Source of the DNA: Adiantum capillus-veneris
Taxonomy: Eukaryota; Streptophyta; Polypodiopsida; Polypodiales; Pteridaceae
DNA length: 64,000 bases
Reading direction: 5' to 3'
Assembly: GCA_014529385.2 (NCBI GenBank)
Contig: CM043963.1
Span: 109,906,912-109,970,911 of the forward strand
In this document: piece after piece, positions 47,683 to 59,099 of the stretch
Numbering within the stretch: the stretch's first letter is position 1
How the letters are laid out: each line of letters opens with the position of its first letter
Notes under the pieces: generated by a model
Told to the model about the DNA's origin: nothing
Databases searched by the model: none
Seen by the model: the letters and a program-made list of their open reading frames with translations, nothing else
Made by a program: the position numbers and the translations under genes

Positions 47683-47831
47683 ACACATGGACTTCACAAC
47701 ACAAGTCACACTTAGGTGGAATAAGCTAGAGAGAATTATATATTCATAGCCTAAAACATTACTAAAGTTACTACAATTAATAGACTATTTAGGAATTAAA
47801 GTCAGCAATTAAGTGGCCTAGTTTAGCCTAA

Positions 47832-47844
47832 GGTTCTGATACCT
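47832..47844 (-). promoter_or_regulatory. Degenerate PBS-like site
   Basis: The minus strand reads AGGTATCAGAACC, close to the initiator-Met PBS. It follows the same CCTAAGG context seen at 40,851 and 43,402. The adjoining LTR boundary is not defined. Confidence 0.4.
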
Positions 47845-48688
47845 ACTTATAGCCAACTAATAGACCAAACTCAAAGAGAAGAACAAGGTACTAGAAGTTT
47901 GAAAAAATTATAGCACCTAAATTGGTAATGTCACAACTTCATAAATTTTATGCATTGTTAGGATTCAAATGACAAGATGCAAACATATAACTGTGGAAAG
48001 CATAGATAAAAGGAAGTAGTACACCTGATATAATGGAGAACATCCTTTGTACATGTAAACATCCATTGTCGTTCTCCTTCGAAGGCATCCCTATGTAGTC
48101 ACAAATTGCACAATAGTCACCACCAAACATTGACCTTCCAGAGGCACATCAGTGGGAAAAGGTACCAACCCTTATTGAACACAATTAAAAAACATAAGGA
48201 ACCCTAACCTAATTATTTGCACTCCCCCTAGAGAGTCAAGGGAATAGGATATTGTAGGGATTGGGGGGAAACCCTAAGGATAAACTAAACCCCTATCCTC
48301 GTCGTTGAGAAAAACAAAAATCATCATCCGTGAGACCATATGTGCCATCCATGTAATCATGTAGATTGTCTTCATCATTAGAGGCACCAATGTTTAGTAA
48401 CAAGGTCACTAGACGTCTATAGTCATCTTGGTCAAAAGGGTAGGCTTGTGCAATGGAAGAAATTCTCTCTACTAAGTATGGATCAAGCATGGTAAAGAGA
48501 CGTATCAGCTATTTCTAACTCGTTGAAATTTATCTCACATGCTAGCGTACCTACCAAATCCAATTCGCAGGCAAGCATCGGAAAGACCATGTGAAACACT
48601 TGTGAAAATTAACGAGGGTACCTCTCACCGAAGGCAGGAGTGGATGACTAGCATACTAGCCATATCTGTACACATAGATAAATGATGG
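47845..48688. other. Unassigned stretch
   Basis: Two small minus-strand frames (47,948-48,130 and 48,293-48,490) have no recognisable domain. It may be LTR sequence linked to the PBS-like site at 47,832. Confidence 0.3.
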
Positions 48689-48939
48689 TTAGAGTGAAAA
48701 TATTATAAGGTTCGTGTTAAAAGGTCTCGTCCTTGTGCATAATGTGTTTTTATGATTTTGGGTCATGTAGTAGAACTTGTGCGTTTCCAAATTTTGTTTG
48801 GTGGCCCTTGCTCTCTTACTTTCTTTTTTTTTTGGTGAATATAAGGCTTTATATATACATTTCCTAAGATTGGGAGATTGAGAGGTCAGGGAGGAAGGTT
48901 GAGAGGGAAGCAAGTCAATGATGATGGATGTCAGCAAAT

Positions 48940-49670
48940 AGTCCCCCCTCCTGGGGTAGATCATACCTTTTGGACTGATGTCGTCACCTTTTGAAACCAA
49001 TTGTTCCAAGTTGTTATGGGTAAAGACTTTGACCAATAGTTTTTGTCCACCCTATGCTTTTCATCTAGCTGCAAGGGTGGTAAGGTACTCTCCCATCATT
49101 TTATTTGCAACGTTGTTGTAGGTGGTGAACTTACAACGGGCGGTGCAAATTCTTTCTTGTTTGTATGGATATGTACAATGATAGGTGGAGGTTGTGTCGA
49201 AGCTTCTATTTCCGTATAAGAACTACATGAAGAGCAACGAGCTTCATTTGATTTCCATGTTCCTGAGCTAGGTGGGACAAATTGTTCTTTCTTCGGTACC
49301 CAAACTAGCTCTGGAGCGGGTGTGTAGCATTCCGTGATTTTTTCCTTTCTGCGATCTTCAATTCATTTTGGAGCTACAAGATTGGTCTCACATGGGCCAC
49401 GTGACAAGTAAGAGCACAATCTACATTTTGGCACCCAAATTTGATCATTTCCTTCATAGTAGCCTTGGGCTTCCAATAGTTTTTTAGGAATACAACGCAA
49501 TGTTTCTTTACATTCCTTGGGGCGATTGAGACGTCTCTTACTAGGCTCCTGTCTTTTAGCACTAGCTATGATCGCTAAAGAAGCTTTAGGGACCCACTTG
49601 TATGTTTTCTTTGCTATATTAGGATGGGTCTTGTGTGTCTCAAGCTTTATTTCAACTACGCCTATAACAT
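48940..49670 (-). pseudogene. Retroelement fragment with three WVPK motifs
   Basis: One minus-strand frame contains TYKWVPKASL (first motif codon at 49,599), QIWVPKCRLC (49,443) and ELVWVPKKEQF (49,311). The motif starts are 52 and 44 codons apart in the same frame, with a single stop (about 49,372) between the last two. A Pro/Ser/Thr-rich tail follows. The same motif occurs twice after integrase in the Tat-like element (about 25,110-25,170). Function unknown; W-V-P-K repeats are also known near the gag-protease junction of some Ty1/copia elements, so the lineage is open. Confidence 0.5.
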
Positions 49671-49689
49671 TTAATGGCCTAGTAACTTG

Positions 49690-50849
49690 TGTGTAGCGGA
49701 AAATAGCATGAACATAGTGAGAATTTCATTAGAATAGATTCCGAATGAGAATAACAAGAGTGCTTGGGTGGAGAGAGCAACAAAAAGTATAACACCTAGT
49801 TAGATAGCATGAACAATACTTCAAAAGAGAGAGAAATTGACAAAAGTTGAGGATCGGATTTGCATGGAGCCGGTCCCCCCTCCAAAAGGCTTTGTATTAT
49901 GGTTTCTCCCATCAATGAGACATTTTACAATACAATTCTTTGTGTTCCTTCAATACTAGCTAGTGCAATGAAGATAAAAACTTCAAGTACTAAGAAAAAC
50001 ACTTATCAAACACAACATCAAATCCCTCACGGTCTCAGACCCAAGACCTCACACACCTTTGACGATGGCAAGAGCTAGCAGGGTATGAGAGTAGATTGAG
50101 AGGAAGAAGGAGTAGTCTTATGAGAAAGATGTACATCTCCTCACATAATTACTCATATTAGCATAGCTTAGCTTAGTAATTAGCATGGTAGAGGATATGA
50201 GCATGCATTGAAGCTTGGCTCTTGGTTGGATTTGCGTCACAAAGCCAAGAGTTGTTGGTGTGGGCCTCCCTTCTCACAAGCTTGGAGTAGGTGATAAGCT
50301 TTCCATTAAAGCTTGAGAAGAGAGAGAGAGTCTTCTTACTCTACACATGAGCTTGTGTAAGTGTGTGTGGATAATTCCCCTTTGAAAAATCAGCTCCCTC
50401 TCTCTCTTGGTCGACCCCTCTTGCTAACTGCTCTTCCTAGCACCTCGTTGGACCTCCCCAGGCTTTAGCCAATAGGATTTCAGGAGCATAATTGATAGCC
50501 TTCTGACATGTGTCTCCCTTTTCCCTTTTGTGATATCTTTAGGTAACTAATTAATTCAAATAAACTCTCATTGGACCCCTTTGCCTCCTGGCTAATAGGA
50601 ATCAGGCAAGCCATTGGGATGTTGAATGCTCATTGGACCCCTTAGAAGACTGTCCAATAGTCTTCTAGAGAGATTTAGTCCTATTGGTTCTTTTATTAAA
50701 TGTTTTTAAATTAATGAAAATAGATTTACTCTAGCCTAATTCTCATTGGTACACCTCCATGGCCATCCAATAGGATTTGAGTACACCTTGTGGGCCTGGC
50801 CTAGGGAGCTGACATGTGTCCCTCTTTCCCCTTGTGTACAAATGAATCT

Positions 50850-50888
<39 letters not shown>

Positions 50889-51135
50889 TTATCTCTCATT
50901 CCCTACTTCTTGGGCTCACCCCCTCCTATGTAGGAGTTTGTGAAATTTTTTTGGGACACACACAAAGCATCCAATTTCCTAAGCCTTTAACCACCATTGG
51001 ACACAACCTTTGAATTTTGGAACCTTAGCATTTTGGAAGTCTTGATGGGCTGAACCCTAAGGTCTTTGGAGCCCATTGTTGCACATAGCTCTTGTGAAGA
51101 TGGCCCCCCCTTTGGATCCCTATTTTCCCTCGTTT
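49690..51135 (-). mobile_element. Element C family LTR (about 1.45 kb)
   Basis: Near-full-length copy matching the reverse complement of 3,482-4,938. No PBS lies on its lower side, so it is a solo LTR or a 3' LTR whose element is lost. It contains a private (GT)n run at 50,855-50,886. Near the upper end a TTTGGATCCCTA phrase is repeated. Confidence 0.7.
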
Positions 51136-51229
51136 GGATCCCTACTGTGGCCGGTCTGCCAGCTTAACCAATATTCTAGCTTTTTCTCCCTTGGCACTTT
51201 CCCATATTAAATGATCAGTTTAACATGAG

Positions 51230-51331
51230 AGACTCATTTAGGAGAATTAGATATTAGTTATTATGACATTACCTCTCTCTTGAATATGATATCATCAAAG
51301 AACACTCTAGTAAAGGTTTGGTGAGGCCTGA
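51230..51331 (-). pseudogene. Gypsy RT fragment at the insertion site of element B
   Basis: The minus strand reads GLT, a gap, then FTRVFFDDII, the RT catalytic region with both Asp residues (TTT GAT GAT at 51,291-51,299). The sequence between the two motifs is deleted. It directly abuts the 3' LTR of element B, so B probably inserted into another gypsy element whose remainder lies beyond the window. Confidence 0.55.
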
Positions 51332-53674
51332 TGAGAGATACCCCTCCCCAGGGGTATGCGCGAATATACAATTTACACTTTTATACAATTTACAATATAC
51401 ATCAGAGTTGTGGAGGCATTTGCATAGGGGAGGAGTTCTCATCACCCGACCAAGCATGGAGGTTAGGCCATGAGCCAGACTGCATCCAGAATGCTACCCC
51501 TGAATGGGTGTTATGAATGAAAGCGTACTCAAGAAATATATAACATTGTGGAGGGTGAATATATGTGTACACCGCATTGCGGGAAGAGAAAGAGAGAATA
51601 TAGTGGAGGGTGAAATAGAGTGCACAGAGACATGAGAAGATGACAACAGAGAATCTTTAAATGTCCATCTAAATGTAACAGGCAACCATGTATTAATGCA
51701 ATGATAAAATTTGGGTACACCAAAACATCAAAAAGTTTATGAAAAAACAACTAGCAAAGCACCGGACCCTGTGTAGGGATCGATTGGTCCACCCATCCAC
51801 TTCCTCTCTACTATGAACAGAGAGAATTTCACTTTGTCGGGAGCGAGCTACAACACCTCCAGCCTACCTAAACCAGACATAGTAGAGGCCGCTTCGCCTC
51901 CCTCCATGAACGTGAGCTTTGAAAGGATCGCAAATACTAGCAGGTAGTAGGGTATCAACACCAACCATACCAGTTTATGCGTCACGCCTCATCGATGCCC
52001 ACCACCGGGTGTTTAGGCAAAGCCAAGGCAAGATCCGTGACGCGTTAGCCGTGTAGGTCATTCAACCCCCAACGCACTAACCGTGTAGATGAGCCTAACA
52101 AAAATAAGAAGACCTAGGCAACACACCCAATCCAGCAAAGCCCCCAGGTCAACGACCCTTTAGTCTAAGGCTAAGAGATGTAGGTGATCCTAGTCTTGTA
52201 GCGACGCTGCCATGAAAAATATAACACATGAGTCCAATCACGATAGCACTTCCCAGATGCACAAATAATCCTTTTCCAAATAGTTAGACTGTACCAGGGT
52301 CTCTACCCCTACACGTCCACCATAAACCATCTCAATCACTTCATGATCCAATCCCAAAACCATAAACCATAATCCAATCACATCACATGAGTGAGCACTC
52401 CACCCTACTTGGTTGAGGCACGACCACTCTTCCATAACCACTTTAGAACATAACATGGCTGTAAAAATTTCGGCAATGTAACCCAATTAAAAAAAAACCA
52501 TAAGCCACACCGGCTTCCACCATAAAATATCAACCATAATCCATGAGGGAATCTCAACCCTTAACACCGCAACCAACTCCCACACTTGGAGTTTGACACA
52601 TCCCCTACGATCAATCGGAGTCCACACACATGGGACCCTTAAGATATGATTCTTTCATGCATAGAAAGAGTTCGACCAGCGACTAATCATGATATAAAAA
52701 ATCCAATTTTGTCAACATCCAGCCATGAAAATAGATTCATCACATCTGCACTTCACCACTCTAGCACATAGAGCTAGTTTTGACCTAGAAAGGTGGAAAG
52801 CAATCATAACCATGCATGTGAGGCTACATCAATCCATGAGTTGCCATACCTCATTTGATAACATTCTAACACTATAAACATGATGCAAAACAACTCCGAC
52901 CTTTAGGTCAACCATAAACCATAACTTTACACGTGTACAAAAATAACTTTTTAACATTTTTGAGAGCATGCAAAACATGCAAATGAAAGTGTTTCACCTC
53001 AAATAAATGCATCCAATTCAGATCCATAATATAGACTATCACTCCATTACGTCACTTTGACCATATGGTACTCACACAACAAACCATATGGTTGGGAATG
53101 TTTAACCATATACTCCCATGCAAGTTTAGGGCCATCTAATAATTGAAATCAACTCACCGAAACAAACCACAAAACATACCAAAATGGATCAGTTAAATCA
53201 CGACGTCATTGGTATCCCCCTTTGATAGCACTCCTACGCGTGTAGGTAAAATTGATAATAGAGTGATTAATAACTCGCATTCTCGAAGTGATAACGGAGG
53301 CCTAAATTCATTTATCATCAAGTCTCATCAAGATTTTCATTTGGTTAAGTGGGGTTTCCCATCTAGTGAATCTATATAGTAGTTCTCCAAGAAGCCTGGA
53401 GTCAAAATATTTGGTTGTGTAGTAGGTAGCAAACTGTTTTTTGACCATATCTCTTAGCTCGTACGTGTTTTTCACATGACACCTAAGAGAGATTTTTTTT
53501 TAAAATGATGTGTTTTACCACTGGTATGCAGGGTTCGGGCTGATTCATAATGGTTTGTGATTTATGACCAAAACAGTGTTCCTACCGTCTCTATGATGTG
53601 AAGCAAAAAGCGCTTTTTATGCACGTGCGTGATCATAAACACATCATGTGCATAAATCAATGTGTTAAACATGA

Positions 53675-53781
<107 letters not shown>

Positions 53782-54420
53782 GACTATTGAGTTTATGGTT
53801 TCTCACTGCTATTTAGAATCAATTAAGGGTTGTCGAAAGGCTTCTTGCTTTGCTCCAAGAGAGCGGGGATAAGAGATACGTAGAGGTATCCGCCACGAAA
53901 ACTTTCGGAGAGCGCGTACACCGTGAAATGAGAGAGAGGATAAAAAGCAAATAGAGAGAGAGTATCCTTCTTCTTCTTCTTCACGAGAGAGAAGAGCTTA
54001 TGGAGATAGCGATGAAGAGCTTGCACCACTCCATATAATAGATAAGTAATTTTGACATCAAGGCAAGAGAGCTTCCGCGTCTGAGAGTGTATCTATGTCC
54101 TCAAAGTGAAAGAAGAGAGGTCTTCATATAGGCTCTCAAGGCCAAAAACACTAGCTAATAAAAGAGTGAGCAAGGAGAGACAAGTTCGCGCCTTTTCAAA
54201 AAAAAAAAAAACAAATCCGAGGACACGGATTTTGATGCGCGATTTAGAGACTCCAAGAAGAAGTTTGGCCTCCAAGAAAAGAGTTCTAAACTAAGCTCCT
54301 CCTCTCTTTTTTAAAAAGACTCTTTCGTTCCTAAAAACAAGCCTTTGCTTTTTGGTGGTCAACTCTCCCACTTATCATTCAATTTTTACATTAAATTTGA
54401 CCATCCAAGCTGTATCTCAC

Positions 54421-54548
54421 CAACTAATGGAAGCCATAGCCACACTACGCCACACCGTAACATCCCGACATAATTATGACTTTCCAACTAATGGAAACCA
54501 TAGCTACACTACGCCACACCGTAACATCTCGACATAATTATGACTTTC
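54421..54548. repeat. Tandem duplication, 2 x 64 bp in LTR U3
   Basis: Units 54,421-54,484 and 54,485-54,548 differ at only a few positions. They lie within 220 bp of the LTR's 5' end, where enhancer-type repeats often occur. Confidence 0.93.
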
Positions 54549-54638
54549 CAATATTGTCAAATCAAAATTCAATGAAATAGATATTAGAAGTTGTTTTTCT
54601 TATTTTTAGAAGGGACCCAAAAAAATGGGGATCTTACA

Positions 54639-54648
54639 TCCTCCCACA
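54639..54648 (-). promoter_or_regulatory. Polypurine tract of element B
   Basis: The minus strand reads TGTGGGAGGA directly before the LTR start TGTAAGATCC. Confidence 0.85.
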
Positions 54649-54669
54649 CTTGAAAAATTTGAGGTGTCC

Positions 54670-54927
54670 TCACCTCGACGTGAAGTCTGGATAATTTAGT
54701 CTAATTACATCATCACGTTCCCAAGTGGCATCTTCTTGACGATAAGTTGACCATTTAACAAGGTGTTCAATAATGGTCCAATTACGTAGAGGCTTGATTC
54801 TACTCTGAAGTATTTCTTCAGGATTTACTTCCAAAGTTCCGTCAGTGGATGTAGATAATAAAATCATAAAGAATATGTTGTGGATCAAGTACATACTTCT
54901 TGAGTAAGCTGATGTAAAAAACATCAT
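54670..54927 (-). pseudogene. Element B chromodomain-like C-terminus
   Basis: The minus-strand frame ends with NPEEILQSRIKPLRNWTIIE and HLVKWSTYRQEDATWERDDV. The Val-Lys-Trp ... Glu-Asp-Ala-Thr-Trp-Glu pattern is that of the retrotransposon chromodomain, which targets integration to chromatin. It is the end of the integrase polypeptide. Upstream frames are shifted. Confidence 0.75.
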
Positions 54928-54979
54928 GTATCTTTATGTGTGGTGGTAAAAAGAGTCTGTAAGCTTGATCATTAATTCG

Positions 54980-55653
54980 CTATGTGATTATAAAAGGTCC
55001 ACAATATCTTGCACTTAGCTTCTTACACTTACCCATTGATAAAGAACTACGTTTGGGTTTCACCCTCAAGAATACCATATCGCCTTCTTCAAAAAGTCTG
55101 GTAGATCGTTTTGGATCAGTATAACTTTTTTGTCTATCTTGAGCGGTCTTAATATCCTGCCATATAAGATCGGATTGTAGTTGCATTTCATCCAACATTT
55201 CTTTGGATGCTTGAACTCGTATAAGAGGGTCTGTCTGTTTGAGTGGACAAAGACACTCTTATCCATACAATGCTTGAAAAGGAGACATTCCAATTGAGCG
55301 TTGGAATAATGAGCTATACGCACATTCAACCAAATACAAATACCTGGTCCATTTAGTTTGTTCATGCATACAATAATCTCTCAACATGTTTCAATCATTT
55401 GATTTGTTCTTTCTGTCTGCCCATAAGTTTGAGGATGATAAGCAGTACTAAAGGCTAAAAAGGTTTCTGTAGCTGAGAATAACACTTTCCAAAAATTAGA
55501 GGTGAAGTTCACATCACGATCAGATCTTATCCTTCGAGGTAGACCATGATACATAAAAATGCCTTTAATGAATACTTGAGCTATGTCCTTAGCCATAAAT
55601 GTTGTCTTGACTAGAAATAAATGGGTCATTTTTGTAAGAATATCAACAACCAC
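54980..55653 (-). pseudogene. Element B integrase core and C-terminal domain
   Basis: The core frame (55,653-55,381) has VVDILTKMTHLFLV (first Asp), RRIRSDRDVNFTSNFW (second Asp) and HPQTYGQTERTNQMIE (Glu). After a stop and frameshift, the remaining part reads KTAQDRQKSYTDPKR, FEEGDMVFLRVKP and KLSARYCGPFIIT in the frame 55,198-54,980. The catalytic residues are present but the ORF is broken. Confidence 0.85.
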
Positions 55654-55721
55654 AAAAATAAAGTCATATCACAAAGATATAGGAAGTCTTGTAATAATAT
55701 CCATAGATATGCATTCCCACT

Positions 55722-56078
55722 TCATTTGTGGAGCATCAATAGGTTGAAGCTTATCAGGATATCGAATTCATTCAACTTTAATATGTTGACATGTGTAATA
55801 TAGTTTAACGCATGGCGCTTTAGTCCTGGCCAAAAGAAACTCTTTCTTACAGTAGAGTAAGTCTTAATGTATCCTGGATGACCTGCTATAGGTATATCAT
55901 GAGCTTCTTGTAATATCTGAAGTTTAATTCTAGCTTGATTTGGAATACAAAGACGATTACTAAAGTAAAGGTCATCACCTTCAACATGAAACCCTTTGAT
56001 TTGCCTTTCCTGCTTCTCTGTGTGATTATTTAGGTTCATCAAGTATTGGATTCTTAAGTAATACGGGTCATTAGTCAT
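55722..56078 (-). pseudogene. Element B integrase zinc-binding domain
   Basis: EAHDIPIAGHPGYIKTYSTV supplies the two His residues and FFWPGLKRH the following helix. The Cys pair is off frame: the alternative frame reads YYTCQH. A frameshift here separates the finger from the catalytic core. Confidence 0.8.
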
Positions 56079-56099
56079 ACCTTCTCAAATAAGGTTAGT

Positions 56100-56863
56100 T
56101 AGAGAAGTAGTAGAGGTTGTGATAGCCGCTACCATACTCTTCTTGCTTAAGGCATCGGCCACCAGATTTTCCTTCCTAGGTTTATACTGGATTGCAAAAT
56201 ATTCTTCGCATAATAACTCCATCCATCTCCGCTGTTGCATATTGAGGTCAGGCTGGGTGTAGATTCACTTTAGGCTTCTATGGTCGGATGTAGTTCAAAT
56301 ATCCTTCCAAGAAGATAAAGTTGCCGTACTTTAAGAGCATGCACAATGGCTAATAATTACAAGTCATGTGTAGGATAATTCAACTCATGTATACGTAACT
56401 TACAAGATTCATAAGCTACTGGTTTTCCTTCTTGAGACAGAACGTCACCAATTGCTTGTCCACTTGCATCGGTGAGCACAATGAATGTCTTTGAGAAGTC
56501 TGGAAGCTATAGTATTGGAGCATTCACCAAAGCTTCTTTGAGTTTCTCAAAACTACCTTGAGCACGCTAATTCTAAGTAAACACTTTAGCTTTCTTAAGT
56601 GTATTAGTCAATGGAGATGCAATCTTAGCATAACCTTCAATAAATGTACGATACCATCCTGTCAAACCAAGAAAGCCACGTACGTCTTGTAATGATTTCA
56701 ATGTAGGCCAAGATTTGACAGCTTTGATTTTACTTGGGTCACTAGAAACACTATCTTTGGATACCATAAATCCCAAATATTCCACCTTGTTAATGAAGAA
56801 GGTGCATTTGCTACGTTTGGCATAAAGTTGATTTTGACGGAGAAGTTCAAGTACTCGCCGCAC
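56100..56863 (-). pseudogene. Element B RT thumb/connection and RNase H
   Basis: The frame 56,863-56,573 reads KVEYLGFMVSKDSVSSDPSK and DVRGFLGLTGWYRTFIEGYA, the RT connection. RNase H continues in broken frames: [20 protein letters not shown] and [19 protein letters not shown], then a short extra insertion before LAIVHALK. Several stops occur to 56,100. Confidence 0.8.
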
Positions 56864-56879
56864 ATGTTGTTCATGTTCT

Positions 56880-57979
56880 TCTCTGTTTCTTGAGTAAACC
56901 AGGATAAAGAAGACAAGAGCAAAATAATCAAGATATTCTCAAAACACATTGATCATGAGACAATTAAAAGTTGCAGGAGCGTTAGTAAGTCCAAAAGGCA
57001 TAACCGTAAATTTACAATGTCTAAAATGAGTGTCTTAACCAGCCTTTGGTATGTCCTCCTCCTTGATTTGGATTTGGTAATACCCTGATCTAGTATCAAT
57101 ATTTGTGAAGATAGAAGATCCATGTAATCGATCAAGCAATTCATCAATCCTTGGTATTGCATACTTATTCTTGACTGTTATCTCGTTCAATCCACAATAA
57201 TCAATATAGAGACGTAAAGTACCATCATTCTTACTATTAAAGAGAACGGGAGTACTCCATGGAGAAACACTGGGTCGAATGAATCCTTGTTCAAGAAGTT
57301 GATTTAATTGCTCCTTGAGTTTTGCATATTCAGGTACTGACATCTTGTAAGGTCTACAAGCAGCTGGTTGAGCTCCTAGAGTAAGCTCTATTGCATGATC
57401 AACATCGTTCCTGGGTGGTGGATGAGAAATTTCTTCACAAAATACATCATCAAACTCTGTTATCCATTTGGGTTCATGTGAATGTATCTTCTTCTCTTTA
57501 GGATTAAGCTTTACTACGTAAATCCTCTCATTCTTCCTATGACTCATCATAAGTTTGGTAAAGTTCACTAGTTTGAGCTTAGGCTTTTCGCGTTTCCCAA
57601 TAATTGTAACTCTAGAGTTTTGATCATTTTGAAAAGTCAATGAAGCGTCTTTACAATGTACGTGAGCATCATTGGCTTTAAGCCAGTCCATCCCTAGGAT
57701 TCCATTGTAAATTCCGATGGGTAAGACTCTGAAGTTCGCAGAAGTATTGTGACCATCCAAAACAAAATTCAAATTACCCCACTGACCCGTAGAAGATTTA
57801 ACCTTCCTACCCGTAGCTAATTCTATCATAAGATCCGTATCAGGATGTTCAATCAGAATGAGGTTTCTGATGCACTTAGGAGATATGAAAGAATGTGTAC
57901 TTCCTGAATCAACCAATAGGGTAAAATGGTTACCTTGATACTCCACTGGGGTTTGAATAACTGAAAATTGTTCATTCAC
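56880..57979 (-). pseudogene. Element B protease and RT
   Basis: A 314-codon open frame (57,979-57,035) begins [20 protein letters not shown] and contains the protease site [12 protein letters not shown], the motif [14 protein letters not shown], and RT up to [20 protein letters not shown]. The frame then shifts. The catalytic segment at about 56,891-56,914 reads VFFILVYSRN, where the two Asp residues expected between FF and ILVYS are missing, consistent with a 6-bp in-frame deletion. The polymerase would be dead. Confidence 0.88.
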
Positions 57980-59039
57980 TCCCTAATGTTCAATTGCAGC
58001 ATGAACATATGTGTTTGGCTGATTTCCTTCACCTCTATCCCCTTGAGCTCTGTTAGCTTGAGGTGTTCCATGAGGTCTTTGATTTCTCCCTCCTCCTAGA
58101 CGAACTTGATGATAAACATTCCCATTGTTGTTATTATCAAAAAGGCGGTTTGTTCTGAACAAAAGGCAGATTGCCTAGTCTAAAATTCCCCTGGTTTTGA
58201 GGCTATCTGTGGTTTTGATTAAAGTTGTGCTGATTGAAATTCCTCTGAACTACCGATAGTTTGGGTCTAAAGTTTCCATAATTTTGATTCAGATTGAAGT
58301 TTCTATGTTCATAATTGTCCACCAATACTGTGAAGGTTGAATTGTTAAAGGGACAATCACTAGATTGATGACCAGGATCAAGACAAGTGTAGCATAAATG
58401 ATATTGTCTAGATTTCATACGTAATAAGTTCTCTCTTATTTGCTGTGGATTTCCAGATCTTTGTTCCTCCTCTGGACGAGGTCTTTTGATTTCATGAACA
58501 GAAACAAGTTCTGGTTTCCTCTTTCCGGTAGTAGATAACTCGATTTCAATGGGTTTTCCTACATCAAGGACATCTGCAAAATTGGTAAGACGAACACTTT
58601 GAAGTCGAATCGAGCTACCTTAACCTCTTGAGTCATCCTTGCTAGAGCATGCTTGACAAGGGTTAAGAAATGTTGGTAGTAATAAACTTTGTTTTGATAG
58701 TTCTTCTCAAGCTAGGTCTTAAGATAATCCCAAGTTGTAGCATTAGGATCAACATTGTTCTTTGTGAAATGGTCTCTCCACCAACGCTTGTCTGTTTTCT
58801 CCAGTTTGAACTTAGCATGATAGCTTTGTTCACTCTGCTGATGAGTGAGTCAAATCAAAGTATTCATCCATGCACTCAATCCAATCTTCAAGAATCTTGC
58901 CTACATCTTTGCCTTCCCCTTTAAAATTTCTAGGTTGAGACTTGCGAAGCATAGCATCGATGTCTCTATTGATGATGGTGTGTTGAGGAACAATAGGTGC
59001 ATTTGCGTTAGCAGGAGCTGCATTTCCTCTAGGAGGCAT
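57980..59039 (-). pseudogene. Element B gag
   Basis: It starts at MPPRGNAAPANANAPIVPQH (59,039). The core reads KSQPRNFKGEGKDVGKILED, then WIECMDEYFDLTHSS, and continues after a frameshift with YHAKFKLEKTDKRWWRDHF. A zinc knuckle CYTCLDPGHQSSDC lies in 58,418-58,203. The end reads VHAAIEH, a stop, then VNEQFSVIQ, linking to protease. Element A has the equivalent gag and junction. Confidence 0.82.
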
Positions 59040-59099
59040 GGTAACTTACTGCACCATATCAACCAAGTCATAGTTAGCGAAGTATTTTATTCCACTCAA

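Noticed and set aside
53233-53246. CCTACGCGTGTAGG as a palindrome related to the one at 39,420
   Set aside because: Only partly palindromic; the shared core is short and it lies in the unrelated B LTR.
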